Below, one piece after another: positions 21,598-32,286 of a DNA stretch of 64,000 nt. A program made the translations under genes and the position numbers. The DNA is from Ephemerocybe angulata (Eukaryota > Basidiomycota > Agaricomycetes > Agaricales > Psathyrellaceae). Position 1 is the first letter of the stretch; every line of letters begins with the position of its first letter. The notes beneath the pieces are model-generated. The model had not been told where the DNA came from. It ran no database searches and saw only the letters and a list, made by a program, of their open reading frames with translations. The stretch spans positions 496,001-560,000 of the forward strand of contig JAACJK010000001.1 of the NCBI GenBank assembly GCA_013368325.1, in the 5' to 3' direction.

Positions 21598-23057
21598 CTA
21601 CTCGTCAATGACAGCGGGGATGTAGAATGTCAGTACCCCTCCAGCATCGGCAACGTCTCCGATGTAGACGTATAGGATGAGGCAGTGGTGTTGACAAATG
21701 CCTGGAGAAGAAGTCAGTCAAAGTTAACGTTGCCAGAGATGAATGGCGCGAGGGATAGGAGAACTGGGACGAGAATGCCCACTCATTGCAGGAGAGAAGG
21801 AAGGGAAGGAGATGCGACGTACAAGCAATCGTAGTCGTGCTCACGACATGGCTATTCAGGAACTTGAGAAACGACTTGATGCTGATCACAACGGAGTGAA
21901 GCTTTTCCGGATCCTTCTCCCCTTCGTCTTCATCGCCATCCGCGTTCTCCTCTTCCTCCGAGGCTAGAAATCGAGGATCATCAGTATTGAACCACATTAA
22001 ATTAGGCCATAGCACCGAGCAACGACAGAGAAGCACACGCGCTCACGCGGAGCAGCAGCACGAGTAACCAAATTGAAGTGTAAAGCAATACGCACTCTTC
22101 GGATTTGTACACCCCCTCCACTCCGTTTCAACCTTAACGCCCTCGGTATTCACGGCAATCTGCAGCACGCCGCTATTATTCGCTCGGAGCGCGAGGATAT
22201 TCGACATTGGCCTCAGTCGCTCGACGATCGTACGTAGTTTCTGAAGGGGCGGCAGGAGGACGTGTACCTACGGGAAGCCATGTGCATTAGCTATGGCTCT
22301 TTATAGATCGCAAAAAGAAGCAGAAGGATAGGATGTAAACGGAGTACGCACATCAGGCGCTGGGCATAGTGGCTCACCCAGTCTCGCTGCATCCAGCGGT
22401 TTCAACACCTCAATCCGCACATCATGCGCAACTCGCACCGTCCGCCCCAGCCTCGATAGGCCGGTAATCTCAAACGAGAGCATGGCTTGCTCGTTTTTCT
22501 TGGTCAAGCGTACGATGACCTCCTCGGTCTCGATGCTGTTGACGTTGCCCTGCCCGTTGGGATTTCCACTGCGAATACATGTCAGGGGATTTGGACAGTA
22601 GGAGGTATAACTGGGGACTCGTACTTGTTTGGGTTTATTGTGAGGCCTGAAGGATTCGAGGACGCGGAGCGTAAAGCACCAAGCAGGGCTTCGGAGGATA
22701 AAACCAGTGTGATTTCGTTGTTCGCATTGCTCTGGATGCGGTATTTCGAGAATATCGAGGGAATTTTAATCTGCCTTTACATTTTGAATTGCTTTCAGCA
22801 TCCCAGACCCAGAAAGATACGAGAGGGGGGACGTACGACCAGACTTGAATCCCACCTTCGTTCGTGTCGCTGTTGCATATCAAATGCATTGTCGTCTCTG
22901 TGAACTTGATTATGAGGCGCTTCTGCAACTTTTCGAGAGTTTGCATTATTCCTGTAGGTATTTCACGCCTGTGTCAGTGCATTTGTACGATAGAGGTCAG
23001 ATAGAACGAATTACGAAAGAACGTCGGAACATTGTCGATATTAGCTCTAAACCTCAT
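21598..23057 (-). CDS. HUS1: HUS1 subunit of the 9-1-1 DNA damage checkpoint clamp
   Basis: Seven exons (23015-23057, 22837-22951, 22625-22774, 22352-22568, 22096-22267, 21823-21963, 21598-21701) join in frame to 313 aa, the normal size of Hus1 proteins. Family hallmarks are the start MRFRANI, the LIIKFTETTMHLIC strand, IQVWSQIKIPSIFSKYRI, NNEITLVLSSEALLGALRSA, the central SFEITG...VAHDVRIEVL with PDVHVLLPPLQKLRTIVERL, and the end GGVLTFYIPAVIDE, matching the LQYFIPA end of animal Hus1. Hus1 forms a PCNA-like ring with Rad1 and Rad9 that is loaded at damaged DNA and activates ATR-type signalling in the nucleus. An acidic loop (EEEENADGDEDEGEKD) before LHSVVISIKSFLKFL is a species-specific insertion in the second PCNA-like domain. 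Confidence 0.95.
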
Positions 23058-23544
23058 TTTTCTCTCCGATCGTTTGTTCCGTTTGTAGGTCGATGGTCAG
23101 GCCGTTCAAGTTTTATGAAGGTGCTCCAATAATTCTTGGAGTACGGTTGAAGAGGTAAATGGTCGAGGGCTGTGGGTGCCGATGGTGGTGGTTAGGGAGC
23201 AACTTAGGGTTTGTCTCGGTTCCGTCGCGTCGCGTTTCGCGCTCCGCCAAATTCGGACAGGCACGTGTATTTCATGTGACTCTGGGCGCTAAACGTTAAA
23301 GTCCCTGGCAAAACCAAGTGAATCGACAGGCAATCTTCGAGACTTGGAATGAAAGAAATTGATTTCCCCAAAAGGCGCATATGTATTCTTATATTCAGGA
23401 AATGAGCAAAACAATGGAAGTTAGGCATTCAACAGTGTTAAGCGGACAGAGGACTGAAGACGAGGCGGACTGAAGACTCAAGAGGAGACTAAAGTTCGGT
23501 CTAGGAGGCGATTATGATAAGGATTCTACATTGTGAATAAAAAT
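23058..23544. other. intergenic, HUS1 promoter side
   Basis: About 490 bases between tandem minus-strand genes. A GGGCGCTAAAC word near 23287 resembles others in the window. No gene or clear core promoter element is seen. Confidence 0.4.
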
Positions 23545-25921
23545 TTAGGACCTGGTGCATTGGTCAGGCATGGGACTCGTGTCTGTGGCATCAACTTGCC
23601 CACGCCTGGCCCTCTGGTCTTGGATGACATCTTTCGGATTAGGATGGTAATAGCCTACCGCCTCACATAGCACGCAAGATTTATCTTTATAAATGAGTGG
23701 GCCTGCCTCCTCAATCCCCCATGCCCACTGCCGCGTCACGTGTGGGGGAGTGTTCCGATCCAGGGATTCTTTTTGCTCCCGCCATACATATCTGCAGAGG
23801 GTAGCTGCCAGGCTCGCGGAATAGGTACTGTCACTACTGTGGGGGATTCTGTAGTGGTATAAAGGATTTTTCCCACGTTTGTGCAAGGGCAGGAGGGGTT
23901 GGGGCTTTAAGGCAAGCGCACTCGGCATACCCAAACGCTTTTGGGCTTCCGACTTCAGTCGAAGGAGTCTAAAGTCAAAATTATAACTTTTTAGCCCAGG
24001 GTCCGGGAACAGGCCCTCTGCCACAGTACAGTAGAACCCATGCATCTTTTTGTAGAAAGCAAGAAGTAGGGCCTCGTCGTTCGCGGCTTGGCGATGCCCG
24101 ACTTCATTACCTCTGAAGAGCCAAAGTGGATTAACGGATACAGTTTCAAGTTTATGCATCTTCCCAAGGATGGGCAGAAGATCCTTCTGGATATGTGGTG
24201 TTAGCTCCATGACGTCTCTTAAATTGAATCTTTCGTGACTCACAAATGTGAATGTTTGTTCAAATCCTTCACTTTCAGGATTTGCACATATTGGAAAACT
24301 CAAGACTTTGAGCGCTGCACACTGTGCAAGTTCCCCTAGCCACTCCTTTCTCATGGGCATTGTAAACATCCCATCGGAATCAATATCGATGGTAAAGCTG
24401 CGTAAAGTGCTGCGATGGCGTGGTAGAGCCGCCGAGAAAAGTTCGCGGTGGAGGACGGACAGATCTGTGTTGTCGCACCCATTCATGATCGTGAAGTCGC
24501 GCAGGCCCGTATAATCTTTGATGTATTTCACTAGCGATGACGTCGGGAAATCCACCTTGATGTCCTGGAGTTCGATGTTTGCGTCGGAGAGAAGCTGCCA
24601 ATTAAACTGGTTGAGCTCTTGGAGTTCTGCAAAGCAACGAGCATGTGGTTCAAATCTACCAAGCTCGCCCACAAGCTTGCTCGCAACATGAAGCGTGGTC
24701 AGATTAGCGTGCTTTGGCCAAGAAGTTTTTATTTTGGATAAAAACCATTCCCGTGTTTCAAGAATTCTCGGACCGGAGGCTTCAAGTTTGAAATTCGACC
24801 ATGGCAAAGTGTTTAAGGCTTTGTCCATGTCTACTTTCTCCATTTCTTCTACGCACTGTGCCCAAGACTCGGACCCCCGGAGTTTTATGCAGGCAATATT
24901 ATTTATGGCTCCTGGTCCTGGAAGGTTGGGCTGGTCAGAGGAGTAGAAGAAGCACGCAGGATCGACCCAGATCGTGATGTCCTGGAAAACCCTGAATGTG
25001 GCCCACGGAAAATACGGAGGAATAATGGGATTGGGATTGAAAATACCAAGAAACTTGATGTGTGTAAGATGCGCGGTTATTTCCTGGCAAAGCCTTTCCA
25101 CTGCAAGCTGGACAACGGCTGGGTAATCAATCCAGTATGCCCCTGGAGGAGGGGAGTCACTCTTGTCAGAGATTTGAAACCTTCAAAGCAAAAATGAGAT
25201 CCTAGACGTCAAGCCTCACGAGCACAAACTTACCAGACTGCTTCAAGCTCTTTGGCAGCTGCCACAATGGGCGGCAGCCGATTGCGAAGAATAATATTGC
25301 AGATTCTCTCAGCATTAACCTTGGATGGTGTGGCATGTGTTGCACTGAAGAATTCTCTAAGACTGTCAACATCAATGTACACGGCCATGCTTCGTATTCC
25401 ATCGCGGAGTCTGGGATTGACATCCTCGAGATGACTCAACAGGCCAGATCCAGGGGTCTTCATTAATATTTCTGCATGCACCTCTGTATTTCGAAGAAGC
25501 TATTGGCATCTCACGCACAGGCAGTTAGAAAGAAATGTGTACTTACCAAACCAGATATCGTCAAATAGTTTGCAAACGAGTCTGATGTTCGCAGTGGCAT
25601 ATGCTGTTCCAGCCGTCTGACCCTAATAGAAGGTTAAGTCAGCCCAAACGGGCTCCAACTCACTCTCGTAGTACGCGTGCGAACGGTGCTTACCAGGAGG
25701 TACTGTAAAAGGACCTTTCGCCACAGATTTTTGGTGTCCTCGGAGAATTGCTCGGTGCGGGTGTCTTGAATGTCCCCTTCCGCAGAAGTGAGTGAATGTT
25801 TCTGATGGGGCGTTACATCCTCCAAAGCAATGGCGGCCCTCCGAGCCTTGTGTTTCTTCTGGAAGATCCTCTGGAACAGGGACGAAAGACGAGGGCCCAA
25901 ATTCACGGAAGGTAATGGCAT
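23545..25921 (-). CDS. uncharacterised RNI/LRR-like family protein, member A
   Basis: Exons 25694-25921, 25547-25622, 25234-25483 and 23545-25180 give 729 aa in one frame. The protein has a basic N-terminal start, a helical region with NLWRKVLLQYLL and NAERICNIILRNRLPPIV, then leucine-spaced repeats (FPTSSLVKYIKDYTGLRDFT, ALKVLSFPICANPE). The C-terminus has YVWREQ followed by CVLCEAVGYYH, a CxxC-type motif. All of this recurs in the gene ending at 26705 with the same exon order, so the two are paralogs. No classical F-box is obvious, though the family resembles F-box/RNI proteins of mushrooms. Function unknown; a protein-interaction role is the most one can say. Confidence 0.75.
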
Positions 25922-26704
25922 TTGGTTGTCGAGAAAAAACAGAGGGATGAAAATGATGCGGATAGAGTACTGCTTCTCTTTAAGTTAGAGGATTCCAGAC
26001 AGTTATACGGGAATTTCAGTAGACCCTTGTGGACGGTCGAGTGCGTAGCTTGCCGACTTGAGTAGCTTAATTCCTCTCTTTGACAAATCCATTCCGAGAT
26101 AGTTAATTATACCAGCCTGCCCAAATGTACGCAAGCAACATTCCAGCCCACTTACGCTTGAACCGTCTATATCCCGATACGAACGAGGTGGTTCATTCGG
26201 CAAGCGTAACAAGAAAGACCCTTGTTCGTACTGCGCCAAATGTTGACGCTGGCCAAGCTTGAGGGTCACCTGAGACTTCACGAGCATCCACATAGCGATG
26301 TAAGCCACCGGAATAGTCAATTGTGGCGAACAAGGACTTGTAGTGGTTGATGATGGTGGTTCTGGCCAAGTTCTGGCTCAACTCATACGAGCGCTAAAAT
26401 TAGCGCTTTGAGTCAGCTGAGCTGGGAGTATGCAAATTCAGCGCCAGTTCCGGCATCGACTGCAACCTCACTGGGCTTGTACTCGGAAACGAGAGTGTGT
26501 TTAATTTGGAGCACGGCGCCCAAGCGGCGCCTAGTAAGCGGTGGCGCATGCGTGGCGCGCCTAATAACTTGTACATACTCGTATTAAGCAATACTATCGG
26601 GATAGTTAAAGGTTATACACAAGTATTTCATGATTCCAATTCTTGATGTACCCTACAAGCAACGATCCACAAGCCGGGGGCCCCGATATGTCGGCAAATC
26701 ATGC
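25922..26704. other. intergenic between the paralogs, with a doubtful small gene
   Basis: On the minus strand between 26381 and 26003 three short segments could be spliced into about 95 codons starting MSQNLARTTIINHYKSLF, with usable GT and AG signals, but nothing identifies the product. Between 26500 and 26570 the words GGCGCC, GGCGCA and GGCGCGCC cluster, perhaps a decayed repeat. No firm gene. Confidence 0.3.
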
Positions 26705-28841
26705 TCATTTCTGTAACTTGTTCTTCCTTTGGCTTTCCAAAAATTGCTCAACCATCTCCGCGAGGGGAATGTGATCCCCACCCAATGCATCACAAAATAT
26801 GCATATCTCCTCAGGCATTGGTTGTTTCCATATCAGGGCTTTGGCCCACTTGCGAGTTTGTGACGGGAGCTTGTTGAGGGTGCGTTCCTCATCCTGCTCC
26901 TGCCATACGTAAGAGCAAAGCGCGTTCGTTGACTCTGTAAGGAAATGAGGCGGCCTGAAATGGTAATCCTCTGGCTCGCTATCTGGACCGTTGACTGGCT
27001 GGGCTCTGATAGTAAAAAGCGGCGACCCACAACTTGGATCGTTCGATGTCTGGAAGATACCTAAATTGAAGGCATAGCCCCCGGATGCTTTTTTGAAGAT
27101 GGAGGACCTTATCTTGGATTTAAACCCTTCAATACAGGAGTTAATCGCCTTTAGCGCGAAGGCAGTGATATCAGTCGTGGGGTGGTACTGTTCATCTTTA
27201 AGAGCGAGCCACATTGGCCAGAGCCGAACGTCCTCGAGCGATTTCAATTTGCCGAGGGTAGCTATAAGCTCTTCCTAAGAAATTTGTATTAAGCCTATCG
27301 TGCAAAGAAATCCGAGAATGTACTCACCGGCTCAAAATACTGTTGAATCTCTAATCTAGGTGCATTGACGCAAACTGGGAAGCTTAGTTCTGCGAGAGCT
27401 GTGCACGGGACGAGACCTCTAAGGTATTCCAGCCTCATCATCATGGCAAATCGTGATGGATCTATCTTCACCGAGGTCAAGGTCTGGTGATGATTGGGAA
27501 GGCTGCCGGAAAAAAGTTGGCAGTGGATATCATGAAGGTCATCGTTGTCGCAGCCATTCTTGACAGTCAGCGCGCGAAGACCTGTATAACTCTTTAGGTA
27601 CTGAACAAACGATGGCGTTGGGAAGTCAAGAACGACTTCCTCAAGGTATACGTTCGCCGTGAGGAGCAGCATCCAGTTGAGCTTATTCATCCCTTGGAAT
27701 TTGGAAAAGCAATACGAATACGGTTTAAATGCGATACCCCAGTCGCACTGATCATTTGTGGCGAGATTTAGGGAAGTGAGGCATGCGAATGGCGTAAAAG
27801 GCTCTTTTATGAGTGACAAGGTAGCTTCTCGTATCCCAATGAGCGCCCGGTTTGATTTGGATTGAAATCGTGACCAAGGAAGGCTTTCGAGCAGTTTCGT
27901 ATTAATGTCCTCACGTTGACAATAGAAGCTTCTCTCTGGCCATATTGCGACGGAGCTAATATTCTCTAGCTTGAGGTCTATTGGGCTGAGAGCCGCGCGA
28001 CTGGTGCAATAACCTTCCTTAAAGGCAAGGGATAGGGCAGGAAGTGACTCAAAGGCGCTCCATGGAAAGTGTGCAGATATAGGCGTGTCGAAGCCTAGAG
28101 TGAACTCCTTTACGTCTGCGCCGAGTGCAGCTATCGTTGAACAGGCCCACTCCATAATGGTACGTCCGGGATTGTGATCGCCCTCCGAATCCTCCGGCAT
28201 AGAATCACAAGAGATGGCTAGGCTAGGAAAAGCGGTGTCATAAAACCTTGTCACATTTAAAGTCTAGCGTGGCACGTACCTCGCTCGCTCTGCCAATTTG
28301 CAATTTGTGGCGATGGCCGGCGTAGCTTGGGCCAGGTGTTCACATATCCTCTCAACGTTATACTTAGAAGGTTCCAATCCTAGAAGCTCAGATGATTTCT
28401 TGAGTCCTGCAAGATTAAGTTTAATCTCGACGGTCTTGTTGTCGCTCAGTGTGCAGCTTAAGAGCCCAGAGGCAATCATGCTGACTTTCCGTCCTGAAGA
28501 TGAATCCTCATTAGTTTAAACCTTCGCTCGGGTGCCGCGAGGGTGCCGTAGATGGTAGAACTATACATACCGAGCCATGCAGCCCATGCTTTGTCGGTAG
28601 CCTTACATACACACCTCAGAGTACTATTTAGCCCGTCGCCTGATATGTCCGAGTTCTGGTGGCGTACGGAGAGGTCATTATACACCGCTCTGAATCCCCG
28701 AACCTGGCCTCAACTGACCTCGAGAATCACAGTCCAAATCTCTTCCAGCTTTTCGGCAGCTAGGGGCGTAGAAGGCTTGGCCCTTTCGGTCACGGTGAAC
28801 TTGAAGAGACAAGGAACACAGCCGGCAATAGGAGATGACAT
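26705..28841 (-). CDS. uncharacterised RNI/LRR-like family protein, member B
   Basis: Exons 28719-28841, 28571-28655, 28280-28493, 27328-28246 and 26705-27274 join in frame to 636 aa. It matches the gene at 23545-25921 along its length: LEEIWTVILE against NLWRKVLLQY, NVERICEHLAQATPAI against NAERICNIILRNRLPPI, FPTPSFVQYLKSYTGLRALT against FPTSSLVKYIKDYTGLRDFT, and YVWQEQ with CIFCDALGG near the end. It has a shorter N-terminus and one extra intron near the 3' end. No F-box, signal peptide or membrane helix is visible. The two genes are tandem duplicates that have diverged strongly. Function not known. Confidence 0.75.
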
Positions 28842-29212
28842 GTTGGGAATGTAGTGGCTAGTACGCTCTTGGAGAGTGTCTCAGAAGGAAAGAGGATGGA
28901 TCTCGAGAATCATGTCACTTTCATTAATAACAGGAGGCTTAGGGCTGCTTACATCTCAGTGTACAGGCAGCGTGTGGCGAGTACTCGACACGCATGGACA
29001 CACTCCCTACATCCACACTGAGAATAACAGACTCCTTCGTTGAACGAAGCACCTGGGTCCCTGTCCACCGTCTACATGGTTGCGGGCTTAAGCACTCATA
29101 GTATCATACAAGCTAAGGTTAGCAGTATTCTGGCACCCTCGCGTCGAAGTGACAATACCGTGACGCCTACTCTAAAATTTGGTCCGTGCGCGGCGTGGGC
29201 GCTTAACCGAAA
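28842..29212. other. spacer left of the micro-ORF array
   Basis: No gene supported. It carries a GCGCTTAA octamer at 29199-29206, immediately left of the promoter module. Confidence 0.4.
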
Positions 29213-29541
29213 TGCAGGTTCAAAGTCCGCCACCTGCGTCTTGTTTCGAACCCCCACCATGACGATGGTTGGACGATCAGCCCAAGCAATCGCGCCACAG
29301 CTAGACATCCAGGGGCCAGGCGAAACCGCATCTGAGTCGAGACACGGCTAGGAGGCTGACGACCCCTATTCTGTTGGAGGAGTATAAAGAGGGGGCTCGC
29401 AGAACTCTTCCAGTCATATCGAAGTCGCTTCTTTCCCTCGTCCAAGCTCTCCTCTCCTCTCTCTCCACCGACCACCGAGCAGCATACCACGCACCGAGCG
29501 ACTTCGCCATCGACCATCATCTGTTCGCATCGCTTGTCATC
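29213..29541 (+). promoter_or_regulatory. duplicated promoter module, copy 2
   Basis: Same block order as 220-545 on the minus strand: TTTCGAACC block at about 29246-29254, GTTGGACGATCAGCCCAAGC at 29270-29289, GTCGAGACAC at about 29337, TATAAAG at 29383-29389, then a pyrimidine-rich leader of about 150 bases to the ATG at 29542. The TATA box is the best core promoter signal in the window. Confidence 0.55.
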
Positions 29542-29805
29542 ATGGACGACCCATTAATGAGCTGTCTCTCTCATGAGGTATGTGTCGGGCTGGCCCCTTT
29601 GATCAACTATCTAACCCTTGCTAAAGCGAGCCCAGCCTTTCCACCACCGGGATTAGCCGCACTCAACATTTCCGACCTTCAACCACGACGCCACGCCGCG
29701 CTTTCGGAGCGCAGTTCCCATACTCTGGAGCTGGGGTACGTTTCCTCCCTCACTATCTATCAACTTCGATTCTGACTTCTTTCCTCCCAATGTAGCGCAA
29801 ACTGA
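29542..29805 (+). CDS. micro-ORF unit 1
   Basis: Exons 29542-29735 and 29796-29805, 67 aa, starting MDDPLMSCLSHE and ending HTLELG-AN-stop. The ATG lies at the end of the leader of promoter copy 2. The frame also reads through the GTATGT donor-like site soon after the ATG. The intron 29736-29795 has GTACG and TGTAG ends. No recognised domain; a hydrophobic patch (LAPLINYLTL) is present. Expression is unproven. Confidence 0.35.
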
Positions 29806-29810
29806 CCTAA

Positions 29811-30050
29811 ATGGAATCAAGCATCCTCAGCTTCGGGGTATGGGCACCTGCCTGGCCCACCACCGCCTCCGCCTTTCATGCTCGATATCGTCCTCACCAT
29901 GACTTACCAGTTGGGCAGAACAGGCCGTCCATTTCCTTCACCAAGCTGGGCTACCATGGAACCTAACGCCCATATTTCGGAGCTGGGGTACGTTCTCTAC
30001 AACTTTCATCGTCCCCTCCGATTCTAATTCCTCTTCCCAGCGCAAACTGA
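29811..30050 (+). CDS. micro-ORF unit 2
   Basis: Exons 29811-29837, 29911-29987 and 30041-30050 give 37 aa starting MESSILSFG and ending HISELG-AN-stop. The ATG is 5 bases past the stop of unit 1. Both introns (73 and 53 nt) have GT...AG ends and phases fit. No recognised family. Confidence 0.3.
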
Positions 30051-30055
30051 CCTAT

Positions 30056-30273
30056 ATGGAATCAAGCATCCTCAGCTTCGGGGTATGGGCCACTTCGCAG
30101 CAATCACCCGCCGCCAACGCATTCCTCTTCGTCTTCATCGAGCATGATTCACTCACGCTCGAGCGCAGCACAGGACGTCGTGGAGCCCAACCTCCATATC
30201 TGGTGCTGGGGTGCGCTTCCTATCCCGCCTTTCTCGCCCTGTTTTTCTGATTTTTAAGTTTAGCGCAAACTGA
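30056..30273 (+). CDS. micro-ORF unit 3
   Basis: Exons 30056-30210 and 30264-30273 give 54 aa, MESSILSFGVWATSQQSP at the start and PPYLVLG-AN-stop at the end, with a short hydrophobic core (NAFLFVFIEHD). This is the cleanest unit: one uninterrupted exon, a 53-base intron and a stop in the shared block. No known domain. Confidence 0.35.
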
Positions 30274-30278
30274 CCTAA

Positions 30279-30437
30279 ATGGATTCACGCATCCTCAGCA
30301 CCAGATACGGAGTTATCTTACGGACTTCGCCATCGGTATGGGCACCTGCCTCGCTCACCACCGCCTCCGCCTTTCATGCTCAATGTCGTCCTCACTGCCC
30401 GAGGACAGCAGGCCGTCTACCTTCCCCGCTCGACTAG
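30279..30437 (+). CDS. micro-ORF unit 4
   Basis: Unspliced reading gives 52 aa starting MDSRILSTRYG with a stop at 30435-30437. A different frame of the same unit runs into the shared ...HAPELG end and the next block, so an internal intron (a GTATGG donor is present near 30334) is possible. The unit resembles unit 2 outside the block. Low confidence as a protein. Confidence 0.2.
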   Translation: MDSRILSTRYGVILRTSPSVWAPASLTTASAFHAQCRPHCPRTAGRLPSPLD

Positions 30438-30755
30438 CATTTCTGGAGCGCAGTTCCCATGCTCCGGAGCTGGGGTACGCTTCTTCACCTTTCGCCTCCG
30501 TCTTTGATTCTGATCCCTCGCATTGCAGCGCAAACTGACCTATATGGAATCACGCATCCTCAGCTTCGGGGTATGGGCCGCGTCACCGCACAGTCGCCTA
30601 CGCATTCATTTTCCTCATCGTCGAGCATGATTCACTCACCCTCGAGCGTAGTAAAACCTCATGGAGCCCAACGTCCGTATCTGGTGCTGGGGTACGTTGC
30701 ATTTGCTACCCCTCAACATATTTTCTGACTTCCATTTTAGCGCAAACTGACCTAA

Positions 30756-30881
30756 ATGGATTCACGCATCCTCAGCCCCAGATACGGAGCTGCCTCATGG
30801 ACCTCTCGGTCTTCGCCAGCACCTCAGTTTACGGCCTCACCACCTCCTGGGCCCCTGGCCCACTGGTCGCTTGCCCATTGA
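30756..30881 (+). CDS. micro-ORF unit 6
   Basis: Forty-one codons from the ATG in the fifth block (30741-30775), starting MDSRILSPRYG and ending in a TGA at 30879. The stop lies in a short stem-loop (TGCCC...GGGCA, about 30871-30902) that recurs around 31990 and 32328. No domain recognised. Confidence 0.2.
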   Translation: MDSRILSPRYGAASWTSRSSPAPQFTASPPPGPLAHWSLAH

Positions 30882-31204
30882 TGATAATGAATTCTAGGGC
30901 AGGCTATTTTTTATCTGGAGCATCCGTACGCTCATTCCTCCTCCTCGCCCAGCTCTAATACCTCGGTCTCTCACTGACAATGATTCTCTCAGGGATTTCC
31001 CGCCCCGAACTTGAACACGCTTAGCCTCGGACCTCCTGCTCCTCAAGTGGCCCTGCTACCCTTGCATCTTTGTAGTAGATAGTTCAACGCTAATTTCATT
31101 AGAATCACACACCTACCCTACAACTCCCTCTCAGCGTGAATAGAATTCTGACGTTAATACGCCCCTGACTTGGGCGCTTAACTCTGCTGACATCACGACG
31201 CGTC

Positions 31205-31560
31205 AATTCAAAGTCCGCCAGTTCGCGTCTTGTTTCGAACCTCCACCATGGCGGCCAGTCCTTCAGTCCGCAACTCAAACTCGCCCAACGGATACTCCAA
31301 GTCCACGAATGGCGAGTACGACAAGGGTGAAGTGCTGGCAGATAGAGCGCGGCGTGGCTGACAGGCAGAGACGAGACGAGACGCGGCCGGCTGGCCTGCA
31401 ACGTCATCCACAATTCGATCGTTCGATCTCGCCCGGAAGCTGACACAACCCCGCCAGCCTCCTATACAGTGGGGGGTATATAAGGCTCTCTGGGCTTCCG
31501 CTCTCTTCCTCATCGCACGTCAACAGTCGATTCGTCGGATCTCCTGCACCTCGACAAGTT
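31205..31560 (+). promoter_or_regulatory. duplicated promoter module, copy 3
   Basis: TCAAAGTCCGCCA and TTTCGAACCTCCACC blocks at about 31208-31250 match copies 1 and 2; a TATATAAGG box is at 31477-31485. Between these blocks the copy is more diverged. It probably serves the units that begin downstream. A GCGCTTAA octamer lies just upstream (31174-31181), as in copy 2. Confidence 0.45.
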
Positions 31561-31948
31561 GGATTCTTTCTTCACCGGCGATATTATCTCTGCTATACTC
31601 GTCTATGTCCTCTGTGTTCTCTCAGGCGTACTTGGACGTTCTGGTCTTTATTCGCTCGTCGTTACGGCCTGAGTAGCGCCCCGCCGAGGGCTCGGTCGAC
31701 CTGGGAGATAACGTAGTATCCCTCACTGCTTTCGCTATGCTCCCTGCTTACTCTTCCCTGCCAAGTTCAACATCGCCCTTTTACCATACATCGCCTACTC
31801 AAGAACCGCCCTCTTCAATCCTGGTAGCTGGACCTCCTGGAGCCCATGTTCGGACCTGGAGCTGGGGTACGTCTAAAACTCTTTTCCTCTGCCCTTTGAC
31901 TGAAGTATACTGATTCGTCTCCCGACTTTTCAGCGCAAACTGACCTAT

Positions 31949-32014
31949 ATGGAATCACACATCCTCAGCTCTGGTCAATCTTCGTCCGACTGCCTTTTGA
32001 TGATTAAGTTCTAG
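31949..32014 (+). CDS. micro-ORF encoding a 21-aa peptide (first of a pair)
   Basis: ATG in the sixth block, single exon, MESHILSSGQ... ending DCLLMIKF-stop. The final codons and stop lie in a hairpin CTGCC...GGGCAG. It is almost identical to the ORF at 32287-32352 (two residue changes). No known peptide family; the end is not a CaaX prenylation motif, so it is not a normal mating pheromone precursor. Confidence 0.35.
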   Translation: MESHILSSGQSSSDCLLMIKF

Positions 32015-32286
32015 GGCAGCCGTCTCGTATCTCGCAGCTGGGGTACGTGTGCCTCTCGTATCTCCCCTTGACCTTGGACTTCTTTCTGATGACAATGCTC
32101 GCAGTGTAACCAGACCTTTGAGATCATGCCATGGCTCGGATACCCACCCGAATATGTATCCCCCTCTCGCCCGTATCGCTCTTAGGAGCATCGCGTTCGG
32201 ACCTGGAGCTGGGGTAAGCAGATTTCCCTCCTCTCGCACACTTCCCTTTCTGACGAGGTGTATACCTGCAGCGCAAACTGACCTAT

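Noticed and set aside
31988..32019. C/D box snoRNA (TGATGA near a small stem)
   Set aside because: No D box CTGA in the right place and the loop is too short.
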